This document shows positions 26,226 to 34,291 of a stretch of DNA of 64,000 nt, in pieces. Numbering within the stretch: the first letter of the stretch is position 1; every line of letters starts with the position of its first letter. The translations under genes were made by a program, and so were the position numbers. The notes beneath the pieces were generated by a model. That model did no database searches, was not told the origin of the DNA, and was given only the letters and a program-made list of their open reading frames with translations. This stretch comes from UBA1764 sp045642565 (GTDB lineage: Bacteria > Bacillota > Clostridia > Peptostreptococcales > Anaerovoracaceae): contig JAZUJE010000013.1 of the NCBI GenBank assembly GCA_045642565.1, positions 77,230 to 141,229 on the forward strand. Reading direction: 5' to 3'.

Positions 26226-27374
26226 CTATTCACCAACAATATGCGATCCTTTTTTAGCTTCCAGCCAAGGAATGAATAATTCGGAATAAATGTAAACGAG
26301 TATAGCAACTAAAGGAATTGATACGAGGATTCCAATAACGCCAAACAGCTTCCCAAATACAATTATACCCATTAAAATCAGCACGCCCGGAACATTTAAA
26401 GCATCGCCAAACAGCTTTGGTTTGATTACATAACCATCTATAGATTGCAGTACAAGTGTAAAAATTATAAATGGAATAACTGCAGTAGGTTTTACTAATA
26501 AAAGGATAAATGCGCCAATCGCACCTCCGACAATAGGACCAAATGTCGGAGCCAAATTTGTAATTCCAACTACAAAGGAAACAAATATAGCATTCGGCAT
26601 TTTTAAGATAATCATAAATATGTAATTAGCAACACCTACTATGCAAGAATCTACTAATTCGCAAGCGCAATATCTTGAAAAGATGCTGTTAAACTTTGCA
26701 AACAAATTTGCTCCGTCTTGATATTTATCCAATGGTAAAGTAAGTTTAAAGAATTTAGCCATAAATGATACTATCTTTGCTTTTTCGAACAAGAAATAAA
26801 TAGCAAAAATAACCCCAATGAACCAGTTCATGGCAGTTCCGCCAATGCTTGTAGTTTTATCTATAATGGTTTCGAAATTGTTAGTCAGTATTGACCACAG
26901 CTTAGTAACTAAACCATCTTCAGAAGCCAATGAATTAATAAAGTTTGTAACTATAGCCATATCCTTAAATGGCAAACTTGAATTTTCGACAAAATGCTTT
27001 AAACGCAATACATATACCTTATAATTCCCCACTAAACTGGTTATGCTATCTGCAATTTGCGGAATCAGTGATATTACTAAGAGTGCAATAATTAAAAGTA
27101 CCACTATAATTGAAATTGCAGCAGATAGTTTCCATTTAACAGAGTCTTTGGCGATTTTTTTAAATACTCTGTTCTGGAAAAATCTAGCAACAAGGTTGAC
27201 AATATACGCAATAATTACACCTATAATTACAGGGCTTATTATTTCAAAAAATCCTGCAACAACAGCCCAAAGTGCGCTCAAATGAGTCAGGCAAACGAAA
27301 AACAGTACGCAAACGCAGCCTGCAAGAGCATATTCTTTCCACTTTTTGTCAATGTCTTTAAACTTAAATTTCAT
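26226..27374 (-). CDS. AI-2E-family (PerM) membrane permease
   Basis: About 382 residues with the PerM/AI-2E exporter layout: N-terminal paired helices, a loop with the VKHFVENS-like segment, and a C-terminal group containing GITNLAPTFGPIVGGAIGAF and the family's PKLFGDALNVPGVLILMGII motif. Known members are reported as exporters of signalling molecules or Na+(Li+)/H+ antiporters. I choose the ATG at 27374 because GGGGGAAAG precedes it; the in-frame ATG at 27386 has no ribosome site. An extended -10 lies about 30 bases upstream. It is the first gene of the long operon that includes the NRPS. Confidence 0.86.
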   Translation of the reverse strand: MKFKFKDIDKKWKEYALAGCVCVLFFVCLTHLSALWAVVAGFFEIISPVIIGVIIAYIVNLVARFFQNRVFKKIAKDSVKWKLSAAISIIVVLLIIALLVISLIPQIADSITSLVGNYKVYVLRLKHFVENSSLPFKDMAIVTNFINSLASEDGLVTKLWSILTNNFETIIDKTTSIGGTAMNWFIGVIFAIYFLFEKAKIVSFMAKFFKLTLPLDKYQDGANLFAKFNSIFSRYCACELVDSCIVGVANYIFMIILKMPNAIFVSFVVGITNLAPTFGPIVGGAIGAFILLLVKPTAVIPFIIFTLVLQSIDGYVIKPKLFGDALNVPGVLILMGIIVFGKLFGVIGILVSIPLVAILVYIYSELFIPWLEAKKGSHIVGE

Positions 27375-27403
27375 ACTTTCCCCCATTTTATATTCTTCTT
27401 AAT

Positions 27404-27412
27404 ATTATACCA
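27404..27412 (-). promoter_or_regulatory. Extended -10 promoter of the NRPS-containing operon
   Basis: The minus strand reads TGGTATAAT about 30 bases before the start at 27374, just downstream of the aldolase terminator. No other convincing promoter is seen before the NRPS, so this may drive the whole 16-kb unit. Confidence 0.55.
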
Positions 27413-27433
27413 CGAGAGAGGCGATTATTGCAT

Positions 27434-27470
27434 ATAAAAAGGCTCCTTGAAATCTCAAGGAGCCCTAAAA
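27434..27470 (-). terminator. Rho-independent terminator of fba
   Basis: Perfect 10-base stem GGCTCCTTGA / TCAAGGAGCC with a 4-base loop and a TTTTTATA run on the minus strand, directly after the aldolase stop. Confidence 0.92.
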
Positions 27471-27481
27471 AGCTGTTATTT

Positions 27482-28447
27482 TTATGCCTTGTCGTTGCAA
27501 CCAAGAACATCAATAATCTTGTGTTTTACAAGCTGTTTAATGTTTTCTCTTGCCGGTTTAAGATATTCTCTTGGGTCAAACTTATCAGGATGTTCAGCCA
27601 TAAACTGACGAATTGTACCGGTCATAGCAAGTCTAAGATCTGAGTCAATGTTAATTTTGCAAACAGAGAGTTTTGCTGCTTCTCTGAGCTGTTCTTCCGG
27701 AATACCTACTGCATCAGGCATATTTCCGCCATTCTCATTAACCATCTTTACATATTCCTGTGGAACAGATGATGATCCGTGAAGAACAATTGGGAAACCA
27801 GGCAGTCTCTTTGATACTTCTTCAAGAATATCAAAACGAAGTGGAGGTGGTACTAAGACACCCTTTTCATTTCTTGTGCACTGTGCCGGTTTAAATTTAT
27901 ATGCACCGTGTGATGTACCAATTGCAATTGCAAGAGAATCACAACCTGTTTCTTTTACAAATCTTTCTACATCTTCAGGTCTTGTATATGAAGAATCTTC
28001 AGCAGCAACCTTAACTTCATCTTCAACACCTGCAAGTGTACCAAGTTCTGCTTCTACTACAACGCCGTGAGCATGAGCGTATTCAACAACCTTCTTTGTG
28101 ATTGCAATATTCTCATCTAATGGCTTGCTTGATGCATCAATCATAATTGATGTGAAACCATCGTCTACACATTCCTTGCATGTTTCAAATGAATCACCAT
28201 GGTCAAGGTGAAGAGCAATTGGAAGCCCAGTTTCTTTTTCTGCAGCTTCAACAAGCTTTACAAGATATGTTCTGTTAGCATAATTTCTTGCGCCTCTTGA
28301 TACTTGAAGAATTACCGGTGCATTACATTCTTTAGCAGCTTCTGTAATACCCTGAATAATTTCCATGTTGTTAACATTGAAAGCTCCAATAGCATAGCCG
28401 CCATTGTATGCTTTTTCAAACATTTCCTTTGTTGTTACTAATGGCAT
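27482..28447 (-). CDS. fba: Class II fructose-bisphosphate aldolase
   Basis: Zinc-dependent aldolase that splits fructose 1,6-bisphosphate in glycolysis. The 321 residues carry HLDHGDS with the catalytic Asp and first Zn ligand, the EAELGTLAG motif, GTSHGAYK and PIVLHGSSS, and NIDSDLR near the end. The gene is monocistronic: an extended -10 and an AGGAGG site lie upstream and a strong terminator lies downstream. The KPPxYL-like C-terminal motif appears as YLKPARENIK, typical of the class IIB long form. Central metabolism, high confidence. Confidence 0.96.
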   Translation of the reverse strand: MPLVTTKEMFEKAYNGGYAIGAFNVNNMEIIQGITEAAKECNAPVILQVSRGARNYANRTYLVKLVEAAEKETGLPIALHLDHGDSFETCKECVDDGFTSIMIDASSKPLDENIAITKKVVEYAHAHGVVVEAELGTLAGVEDEVKVAAEDSSYTRPEDVERFVKETGCDSLAIAIGTSHGAYKFKPAQCTRNEKGVLVPPPLRFDILEEVSKRLPGFPIVLHGSSSVPQEYVKMVNENGGNMPDAVGIPEEQLREAAKLSVCKINIDSDLRLAMTGTIRQFMAEHPDKFDPREYLKPARENIKQLVKHKIIDVLGCNDKA

Positions 28448-28494
28448 ATTATATCCTCCTAAAATTCCTTTGAATTTATTATTTCAACCTACAT

Positions 28495-28503
28495 ATTATA
28501 GCA
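28495..28503 (-). promoter_or_regulatory. Extended -10 promoter of fba
   Basis: Minus strand TGCTATAAT, about 50 bases before the aldolase start, with AGGAGG in the leader. Confidence 0.55.
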
Positions 28504-28523
28504 CTTTTTGACTATATTTAAGC

Positions 28524-29390
28524 CTATTTTTGCATATATTGAGCAAAAGCTTCTTCAAAATATTTATCCTTTATCATTTTTACAAATTGATTGTTTGGAT
28601 AATCTAAAGCATGTATGAAGAACCCTGCCACACCATAAGGCTTAAGCATTTCGTTAATTCTGTCAACTTCGGCCTCACTATCGGTTTCAAAGTACATCTT
28701 AACAAATATGCGCCAAGCCGCTCTGACAGTATCCATAGGCATATGGAAAAAACTTTCGCAAGTATTTGCGGGGTCGTAATTTCCGAAAATATATGAAATT
28801 CCAAGGTCAAACAGTGGGTTTCCGGCAGTAAGAAGCCCTATATCAATCAGGTAGCTCTTGCCATCTGCCAGAATCAAATTAGTCATATTATAATCGCCAT
28901 GCAAAATAGCATTACCATCATCAACAGTATCAAGAAAGCGTTTTACAGCTTGTTTTTCGGCATCTGAATAATAAGGCGACAAATCCAATGAAACAAGTAT
29001 TGAATCTTTTGTCGAAAGCAAATAGCCGTTATCGCAAGAACTTGTATGAATTAGCTTAGCCATATCAGCATAATACTTTACATATTTTTCCATGTTGCCT
29101 GGGTCCCGACTTATACATCTACTTACCGATTCTTTACCGGCTATATGTACAAATGCAAGCCCAAGCCAGCCAGTTTCCTCTGCCTTTACCATTCCTAAAA
29201 CCTGAGGGGTGGAAATTCCAACTTTATGCAACAAATCTGCCAAACGCATTTCATTCAAATAAACACTCTCTGAAGCTTGTTTTTCTTCAGAAGGAAACTT
29301 ATATAAAATTTTTTCATCTGCACTAAGATAGGTATTAGAATTATGGCGTTTACTTACTATTGTGCATTCACTCAACTTTACTACTTGCAT
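28524..29390 (-). CDS. Aminoglycoside-phosphotransferase-fold kinase
   Basis: 288-residue APH/choline-kinase-fold protein. The catalytic loop is HGDYNMTNLIL (Brenner motif HxDxxxxN), and the metal motif reads IDIG in place of the common IDFG/IDWE. An N-terminal lysine is in LYKFPSE. I place the start at the ATG at 29390, after AAGGG, rather than the adjacent GTG. It is the third gene of a set with an ATP-grasp ligase and aspartate racemase, 13-16 bases after the racemase. Its role there is unknown: it may phosphorylate the product of the ligase or be an unrelated small-molecule kinase. Confidence 0.75.
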   Translation of the reverse strand: MQVVKLSECTIVSKRHNSNTYLSADEKILYKFPSEEKQASESVYLNEMRLADLLHKVGISTPQVLGMVKAEETGWLGLAFVHIAGKESVSRCISRDPGNMEKYVKYYADMAKLIHTSSCDNGYLLSTKDSILVSLDLSPYYSDAEKQAVKRFLDTVDDGNAILHGDYNMTNLILADGKSYLIDIGLLTAGNPLFDLGISYIFGNYDPANTCESFFHMPMDTVRAAWRIFVKMYFETDSEAEVDRINEMLKPYGVAGFFIHALDYPNNQFVKMIKDKYFEEAFAQYMQK

Positions 29391-29406
29391 CACACAAACC
29401 CTTAAA

Positions 29407-30123
29407 TTACTTTAACTTTTTTCCGCAAAATACTATAGCAGCTTTAGCAAGCATCTCCATAGCATCTACATAATAATCAGATAAATTGCACTCTCTTTTA
29501 AGTATAGAAAGTTCTGTGCATCCAAGAATCAATTTGTCACATCCCAATGCCTTCATTTCCATCTCAACGGAATTTATTCTTGAAAGTTCTATGCTTATAC
29601 CACGCTTTATATCATATATAATATCCATTATTTCTTTTTGAGAATCTTTAGAAGGAATGCAGCTTTCTATTCCATATTCTTTAAGTTCTTTTTGATATAA
29701 GCCTGTTTGAACTGTCCCATCCGTAGCTAAAATTCCCACCTTTTTTGCTTTCGAATTTTCTGATATATATTTTGCCGTTTCACGTAACATATGTATGATA
29801 GGAATATTTATTTCCCGTGAAAGATCCTCTGCAAAATAGTGCGATGTATTACAAGGAATAGCAATACATGCACATCCCATTTGTTCTAAAGCTGTGGCAT
29901 CTTCTATAAGATTCTTTTTTACAAGCTGCTTAGAATTTACATCGCTTGATAAAATTGAAGCCGTTCTATCTGGCATACTGGCATGATTTAAAATGACCAT
30001 ATTAAGATGATCCTGATCTTTAGATGCATCAGTATAATCAATAATCATTTTATAAAAAAGTTGTGTGGCCTCTGGACCCATGCCCCCTATAACTCCGAGA
30101 GCTTTATTTTCCTTAGTGTACAT
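29407..30123 (-). CDS. racD: Aspartate racemase
   Basis: PLP-independent Asp/Glu-family racemase that interconverts L- and D-aspartate with two cysteines. Visible motifs are GVIGGMGPEATQLFYKM at the N-terminus, the first catalytic cysteine in AIPCNTSHYF, and the second in LILGCTELSIL. The 238-residue length fits. It begins 2 bases after the ATP-grasp stop. Pairing of an aspartate racemase with an ATP-grasp ligase matches the D-aspartate ligase locus known from Enterococcus faecium, where D-Asp is added to the peptidoglycan precursor. That supports the functional reading of both genes here. Confidence 0.9.
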   Translation of the reverse strand: MYTKENKALGVIGGMGPEATQLFYKMIIDYTDASKDQDHLNMVILNHASMPDRTASILSSDVNSKQLVKKNLIEDATALEQMGCACIAIPCNTSHYFAEDLSREINIPIIHMLRETAKYISENSKAKKVGILATDGTVQTGLYQKELKEYGIESCIPSKDSQKEIMDIIYDIKRGISIELSRINSVEMEMKALGCDKLILGCTELSILKRECNLSDYYVDAMEMLAKAAIVFCGKKLK

Positions 30124-30125
30124 AA

Positions 30126-31328
30126 TTAATAATAATATTTCTTAAACTTATAAAAATGTCCCAGAAGTGATTTTTTTAACTTTAAACGGCGAATAAATGC
30201 AGAATCCGGAGCATAAAGTAATGGGTTTACAACATTTCCTTCTGCAATAAGTTTCTTCATTTGAGCCTTATACTTCTCATCATGAACATATTTAAATGCA
30301 ACGCCCTTTGGAACAACCATCCATAAAGATTCTTTCGTTACTATATTCATTGGAAGATCTTCTTTATATATTCTATCTCTAACAAGAAGTTCTGCGAGAT
30401 TTGCGCCAGCACCGGTTACATAATAATTACTGCGGCCCTGACGGGTATTAATCTCAAAAGCTTTAAACTTTCCGTCACGCTGATCGTATTTTATATCAAA
30501 ATTAGAGAAACCTATAAAATGTAAATCTTCCAATAAGTTCTTGAACTTAAGCTCTAATTCTTCGTTATGTTCAGTAATAATTATCGCATGATTTCCAAGC
30601 CCATGTGGCGTATGTTCCTCGAGCAACACATGCCCAAGACACATCATTTTTACTCTGCCATTTCTATCAGAATAATTCGTAAGGACTCTCATATATGAAT
30701 CGTCACCCGGAATACAATTTTGTATTATCACCGTATCAGGATAACCGGCGCCGTAAATATCATGAAGCACTCGATGTACATCTTCTATTGAGTTCTCACA
30801 ATAAACCTTTTTTTGACTGGCATATGGATGTCTCCAATATTCTATACCATTGGATGGTTTTAAAATAAAAGGTCCTCCAAATGGGAGCGTAAAATCATCG
30901 CCCATTTCTTTGCGATAAACAAAAGTGTCAGGATAATCGATTCCGTTTTTTTCACAAAGCTCGTAAAAACGTTCTTTATTTATCAAAGAATCCATTAAAT
31001 CTATATTGATATATGGAGCCTCTATATTTGCCGGAAATTTGTCTTTATTTACAGAGATTAAACGAACATAGCTATCTCCGCACCCAACTAGCAATACCCT
31101 TTTATTGCTATACTTCTTAGCATATGATAATACTAAGTCAAAAAAGACATCTTGCTCATCTGCTTTTGGATTTGCCCTATAATTCATAATAGCCGACCCA
31201 TAGCATGGCATAGTCTCAAATTTACCGTAAACATCCGGTTTAATTCCATAGGCTTCATGAAAAGCTCTTGAAACACTATATACGTTTATATCCCCTGCAA
31301 ACAGAAGGACTCTAAAATCATTATCCAT
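30126..31328 (-). CDS. ATP-grasp carboxylate-amine ligase, probable D-aspartate ligase
   Basis: 400-residue ATP-grasp protein. An N-terminal pre-grasp domain (VLLVGCGDSYV) is followed by ATP-binding segments FGGPFILKPSNG and VIIQNCIPGDDSYMR, then FSNFDIKYDQRDGKFKAFEINTRQGRSNYY with the Mg-binding Glu and Asn. The length and its fusion-like spacing to an aspartate racemase resemble AslA/Aslfm of enterococci and lactococci, which ligate the beta-carboxylate of D-Asp to the Lys of the stem peptide. I infer that role. An alternative is a small-peptide ligase with another substrate. An extended -10 lies upstream. Confidence 0.75.
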   Translation of the reverse strand: MDNDFRVLLFAGDINVYSVSRAFHEAYGIKPDVYGKFETMPCYGSAIMNYRANPKADEQDVFFDLVLSYAKKYSNKRVLLVGCGDSYVRLISVNKDKFPANIEAPYINIDLMDSLINKERFYELCEKNGIDYPDTFVYRKEMGDDFTLPFGGPFILKPSNGIEYWRHPYASQKKVYCENSIEDVHRVLHDIYGAGYPDTVIIQNCIPGDDSYMRVLTNYSDRNGRVKMMCLGHVLLEEHTPHGLGNHAIIITEHNEELELKFKNLLEDLHFIGFSNFDIKYDQRDGKFKAFEINTRQGRSNYYVTGAGANLAELLVRDRIYKEDLPMNIVTKESLWMVVPKGVAFKYVHDEKYKAQMKKLIAEGNVVNPLLYAPDSAFIRRLKLKKSLLGHFYKFKKYYY

Positions 31329-31355
31329 TATTTCACCATTTTGACCTTAAATTTT

Positions 31356-31364
31356 AGTATATCA
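31356..31364 (-). promoter_or_regulatory. Extended -10 promoter of the ATP-grasp/racemase operon
   Basis: Minus strand TGATATACT about 30 bases before the ATP-grasp start at 31328. Confidence 0.45.
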
Positions 31365-31451
31365 TAAATCATAGGCTTTTGGCAGACTATAATTTCCACT
31401 ATTTTACATATTATTATATCAGCTTTAAGAATAGAAAAGGTAGTGATTTAG

Positions 31452-31460
31452 TGATAAAAT
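31452..31460 (+). promoter_or_regulatory. Extended -10 promoter of the HD-hydrolase gene
   Basis: TGATAAAAT, about 33 bases before the start at 31493, back to back with the ATP-grasp promoter. Confidence 0.4.
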
Positions 31461-31492
31461 TAATTATATATATGTGATTACGAGGTATTACA

Positions 31493-32023
31493 ATGACTGA
31501 AGATGACAGATTTATAAAAGCACTTGAATTTACAATTATTAAACATGATAGCCAGTATAGAAAAGGCGGATTACCATATGTAACCCACCCTTTAAGCGTT
31601 TCTGAAATGCTTAGAGCCAAGGGGTACGGTATAGATTATAGAATAGCCGGATTATTCCATGATTTGCTCGAAGACACTGATGCTACAGAAGAAGAAATTC
31701 TCGAATATGGCGGAGAAAAAGTCTTAGAAGCAGTTAAACTTCTCACAAAAGAAGATAACTATGTTATGGAAAATTACATAGATAGAATCAAGAAAAATGA
31801 AATCGCAAAAGCTGTTAAAGCTGCTGACAGACTACACAACTTGAGATGCGCCTTCTCTGCTGATGAGAACTTCAGAAGAAAATATATTCTTGAATCTCTC
31901 GACTGGTACATGGATTTTGATAAAGAAATTCCGCTTGCGGTCAAAGCTCTTTCAGATTCATTGAGCAAGCCAATGGCAGAGATGTCGTTGATGTACGACG
32001 AAATCGGATCTTGGAAAATCTAA
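31493..32023 (+). CDS. HD-domain phosphohydrolase, SpoT/MESH1-like
   Basis: 176-residue single HD domain. Motifs match the hydrolase half of RelA/SpoT: YVTHPLSVSEML, GLFHDLLEDTDAT (HD plus ED), and AVKAADRLHNLRCA. There is no synthetase or regulatory domain, as in small alarmone hydrolases. It could clear (p)ppGpp, or act on another nucleotide. It lies 57 bases before the threonine dehydratase on the same strand, so read-through into ilvA-ridA-rubrerythrin is possible. A link between amino-acid breakdown and the stringent response is suggestive only. Confidence 0.78.
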   Translation: MTEDDRFIKALEFTIIKHDSQYRKGGLPYVTHPLSVSEMLRAKGYGIDYRIAGLFHDLLEDTDATEEEILEYGGEKVLEAVKLLTKEDNYVMENYIDRIKKNEIAKAVKAADRLHNLRCAFSADENFRRKYILESLDWYMDFDKEIPLAVKALSDSLSKPMAEMSLMYDEIGSWKI

Positions 32024-32080
32024 TCACTTATATACATACCAATATTTAAGATTCACCGAATATTTATAGAGGGAATTGAT

Positions 32081-33292
32081 ATGGAATTAAAACTATCTGA
32101 TATTGAAAAAGCTGCAGAAAGATTAAAACCTATATTGCACCACACAGAGCTCGACCTCTCCTCTACATTTTCAAAAATGACAGGTGGAGAAATTTATCTC
32201 AAATGCGAGAACAGACAAAAAACCGGTTCTTTTAAAATCAGAGGAGCAAGCAATAAAATTGCATCTATGATAGAAGCAAACGATAAGAGCCCTGTTGTTG
32301 CATCTTCAGCAGGAAACCATGCTCAAGGCGTTGCATATGCTGCACACAAATATGGAATTCCGGCAACTATCGTTATGCCGGAAGCAGCTCCGATTGCAAA
32401 GATTCAAGCTACCGAAAATTACGGTGCAAAAGTCGTATTAGCAGGTTCTTGTTATGATGATGCTTATGCCAAGGCTTGCGAAATTTGCAAAACCGAAGGC
32501 GCAAAATTTTTGCATCCATACGATGATATTGATGTAATTGCAGGACAAGGGACATTAGGTCTTGAAATACTTAGCGATTTACCAACAGCAGATATAATTA
32601 TCGCCCCAGCCGGAGGCGGCGGTCTGCTTTCAGGAATTGCTTGTGCAGTAAAGCAGATAAATCCAAGAATTAAGGTTGTTGGAGTGCAAGCTGAAACAGC
32701 AAATGCTGTTTGTCAAAGCTTCCAAAACAAAAAACGCACTTGCACAGAAACAGCATCAACTATTGCCGATGGTATTGCCGTTAAAGCTCCTGGAGAAATA
32801 ACAGTAGACTTAATTAATCAATATGTCGATGAAATGGTAACTGTTTCCGACACTCAAATAGCAGACGCCATTTTGCTCTTGATGGAGCGTTGCAAGATGA
32901 TTGTTGAGCCTGCCGGAGCAACTCCGGTTGCCGCAGTCCTTAACAATAAGCTTGATGTTAAAGGTAAGCGAGTAGTATGTGTCCTTTCAGGTGGTAATAT
33001 TGATGTAAGCCTAATTAACAGTTTAATAGAACGAGGCATGGTTGCAAGACATAGAAGAATTCAACTTGCAGTTAAATTACTTGATAAACCTGGCAGCTTA
33101 GCTAAGCTATTAGTAATACTTGCACAAACAGGTGCAAATGTTCTAAAGATTGAACACGATAAGCTTAAATCCGGATTAAATCCAAATGAAACTATCGTTC
33201 ATGTAGCTTGCGAGGTAAAAGGAAAAGAGCATGAAAATGAGCTTATAGAAGCTATTAAGGCAGAAGGTTGCGAAGTAACAAAAGAGGAATAA
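32081..33292 (+). CDS. ilvA: Threonine ammonia-lyase with C-terminal ACT domain
   Basis: PLP enzyme that deaminates L-threonine to 2-oxobutyrate and ammonia. The PLP lysine motif is KTGSFKIRGA (about residue 50), with ASSAGNHAQGVAYA and the glycine-rich PAGGGGLLSG. A C-terminal ACT domain from about residue 325 (QLAVKLLDKPGSLAKLL) indicates allosteric control. The 403-residue length matches the short catabolic/biosynthetic form common in Clostridia. It is followed 3 bases later by ridA, which removes the reactive enamine product. It could instead be labelled TdcB; the ACT domain favours the IlvA-type annotation of Gram-positives. Confidence 0.93.
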   Translation: MELKLSDIEKAAERLKPILHHTELDLSSTFSKMTGGEIYLKCENRQKTGSFKIRGASNKIASMIEANDKSPVVASSAGNHAQGVAYAAHKYGIPATIVMPEAAPIAKIQATENYGAKVVLAGSCYDDAYAKACEICKTEGAKFLHPYDDIDVIAGQGTLGLEILSDLPTADIIIAPAGGGGLLSGIACAVKQINPRIKVVGVQAETANAVCQSFQNKKRTCTETASTIADGIAVKAPGEITVDLINQYVDEMVTVSDTQIADAILLLMERCKMIVEPAGATPVAAVLNNKLDVKGKRVVCVLSGGNIDVSLINSLIERGMVARHRRIQLAVKLLDKPGSLAKLLVILAQTGANVLKIEHDKLKSGLNPNETIVHVACEVKGKEHENELIEAIKAEGCEVTKEE

Positions 33293-33295
33293 ATT

Positions 33296-33667
33296 ATGAA
33301 AACCGTATCAACAACAAAAGCACCGGCAGCAATAGGACCTTATTCACAAGGACAAATTTGTGGCAATTTAGTATTTGCATCAGGACAGGTTCCTATCATT
33401 CCGGAAACAGGTGAAATTGCTCAGGGCCTTGAGGCTCAGGCAAATCAAGTTTTTAAAAACATCGGTGAAATCTTAAAAGCAGCAGGAACAGATATGAGCA
33501 AGGTTGTGAAAACAACAGTGTTTATAAAAAACATGGATGACTTTGCAAAGATTAACAGCATTTACGCACAATACTTTACAGAGCCATTTCCAGCAAGAAG
33601 CTGTGTAGAAGTTGCAAGACTTCCAAAGGATGTACTCCTTGAGTGTGAAGTCATTGCAGAACTATAA
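33296..33667 (+). CDS. ridA: RidA-family enamine/imine deaminase
   Basis: Hydrolyses 2-aminoacrylate and 2-aminocrotonate, the toxic enamines made by serine and threonine dehydratases. The 123 residues show the signature APAAIGPYSQG at the N-terminus, FASGQVPI, and the active-site arginine in FPARSCVEVARLPKDVLLECEVIA. It sits 3 bases after the threonine dehydratase gene, which fits its known partner reaction exactly. The L-serine dehydratase at 251 would also profit. Function is well supported. Confidence 0.95.
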   Translation: MKTVSTTKAPAAIGPYSQGQICGNLVFASGQVPIIPETGEIAQGLEAQANQVFKNIGEILKAAGTDMSKVVKTTVFIKNMDDFAKINSIYAQYFTEPFPARSCVEVARLPKDVLLECEVIAEL

Positions 33668-33692
33668 GCTAAATCAAAAGGAGGGAAAAATA

Positions 33693-34232
33693 ATGGAACT
33701 TAAAGGTAGTAAAACAGAAGCTAATTTGTGGAAAGCTTTTGCCGGAGAAAGCCAGGCAAGAAATAAATACACATATTATGCAAGCAAAGCACGTAAAGAA
33801 GGTTATGAACAAATAGCTGCAATTTTCGAAGAAGCTGCAAGCAATGAAAAAGAACATGCTAAAATGTGGTTTAAAGCCGCACATGGTATCGGTTCAACAA
33901 AAGAGAACTTACTTGATGCTGCTGAAGGCGAACATGAAGAATGGACACAAATGTATAAAGAAATGGCCGAGACAGCAAAGGAAGAAGGATTCGTTGCTTT
34001 ATCAGATCTTTTCAATGCAGTAGCTAAAATCGAAAAGAGCCACGAAGAAAGATATCTTAAACTCTATGAGAATTTAGAGAACAACGAAGTATTCAAGAAA
34101 AATGACGGAACAGTTTATGTATGGTATTGCAGAAACTGCGGACATCTTGAATATGGTACTGAGGCTCCGACAGTTTGCCCGGTATGCGGACATCCACAAG
34201 CTTATTTCGAGATTAAAGCTTCTAATTATTAA
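33693..34232 (+). CDS. Rubrerythrin
   Basis: Non-haem di-iron peroxidase that detoxifies hydrogen peroxide in anaerobes. The N-terminal ferritin-like domain has ExxExxH-type ligand sets (KAFAGESQARNKY, FEEAASNEKEHAKM, FNAVAKIEKSHEERY). The C-terminal rubredoxin domain has two Cys pairs in CRNCGHLEYG and CPVCGHPQAYF. I take the ATG at 33693, preceded by GGAGGG; the frame is open back to 33612 inside ridA but the upstream part is not family-like. 179 residues. A terminator follows. Confidence 0.96.
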   Translation: MELKGSKTEANLWKAFAGESQARNKYTYYASKARKEGYEQIAAIFEEAASNEKEHAKMWFKAAHGIGSTKENLLDAAEGEHEEWTQMYKEMAETAKEEGFVALSDLFNAVAKIEKSHEERYLKLYENLENNEVFKKNDGTVYVWYCRNCGHLEYGTEAPTVCPVCGHPQAYFEIKASNY

Positions 34233-34243
34233 TACTCAAAAAC

Positions 34244-34277
34244 AAAGAGCCAGTAGCAATAAGCTACTGGCTCTTTT
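34244..34277. terminator. Bidirectional rho-independent terminator
   Basis: 14-base stem AAAGAGCCAGTAGC / GCTACTGGCTCTTT with a 5-base loop, between convergent rubrerythrin and DUF362 genes. Confidence 0.93.
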
Positions 34278-34291
34278 ATTATAATCATTAA

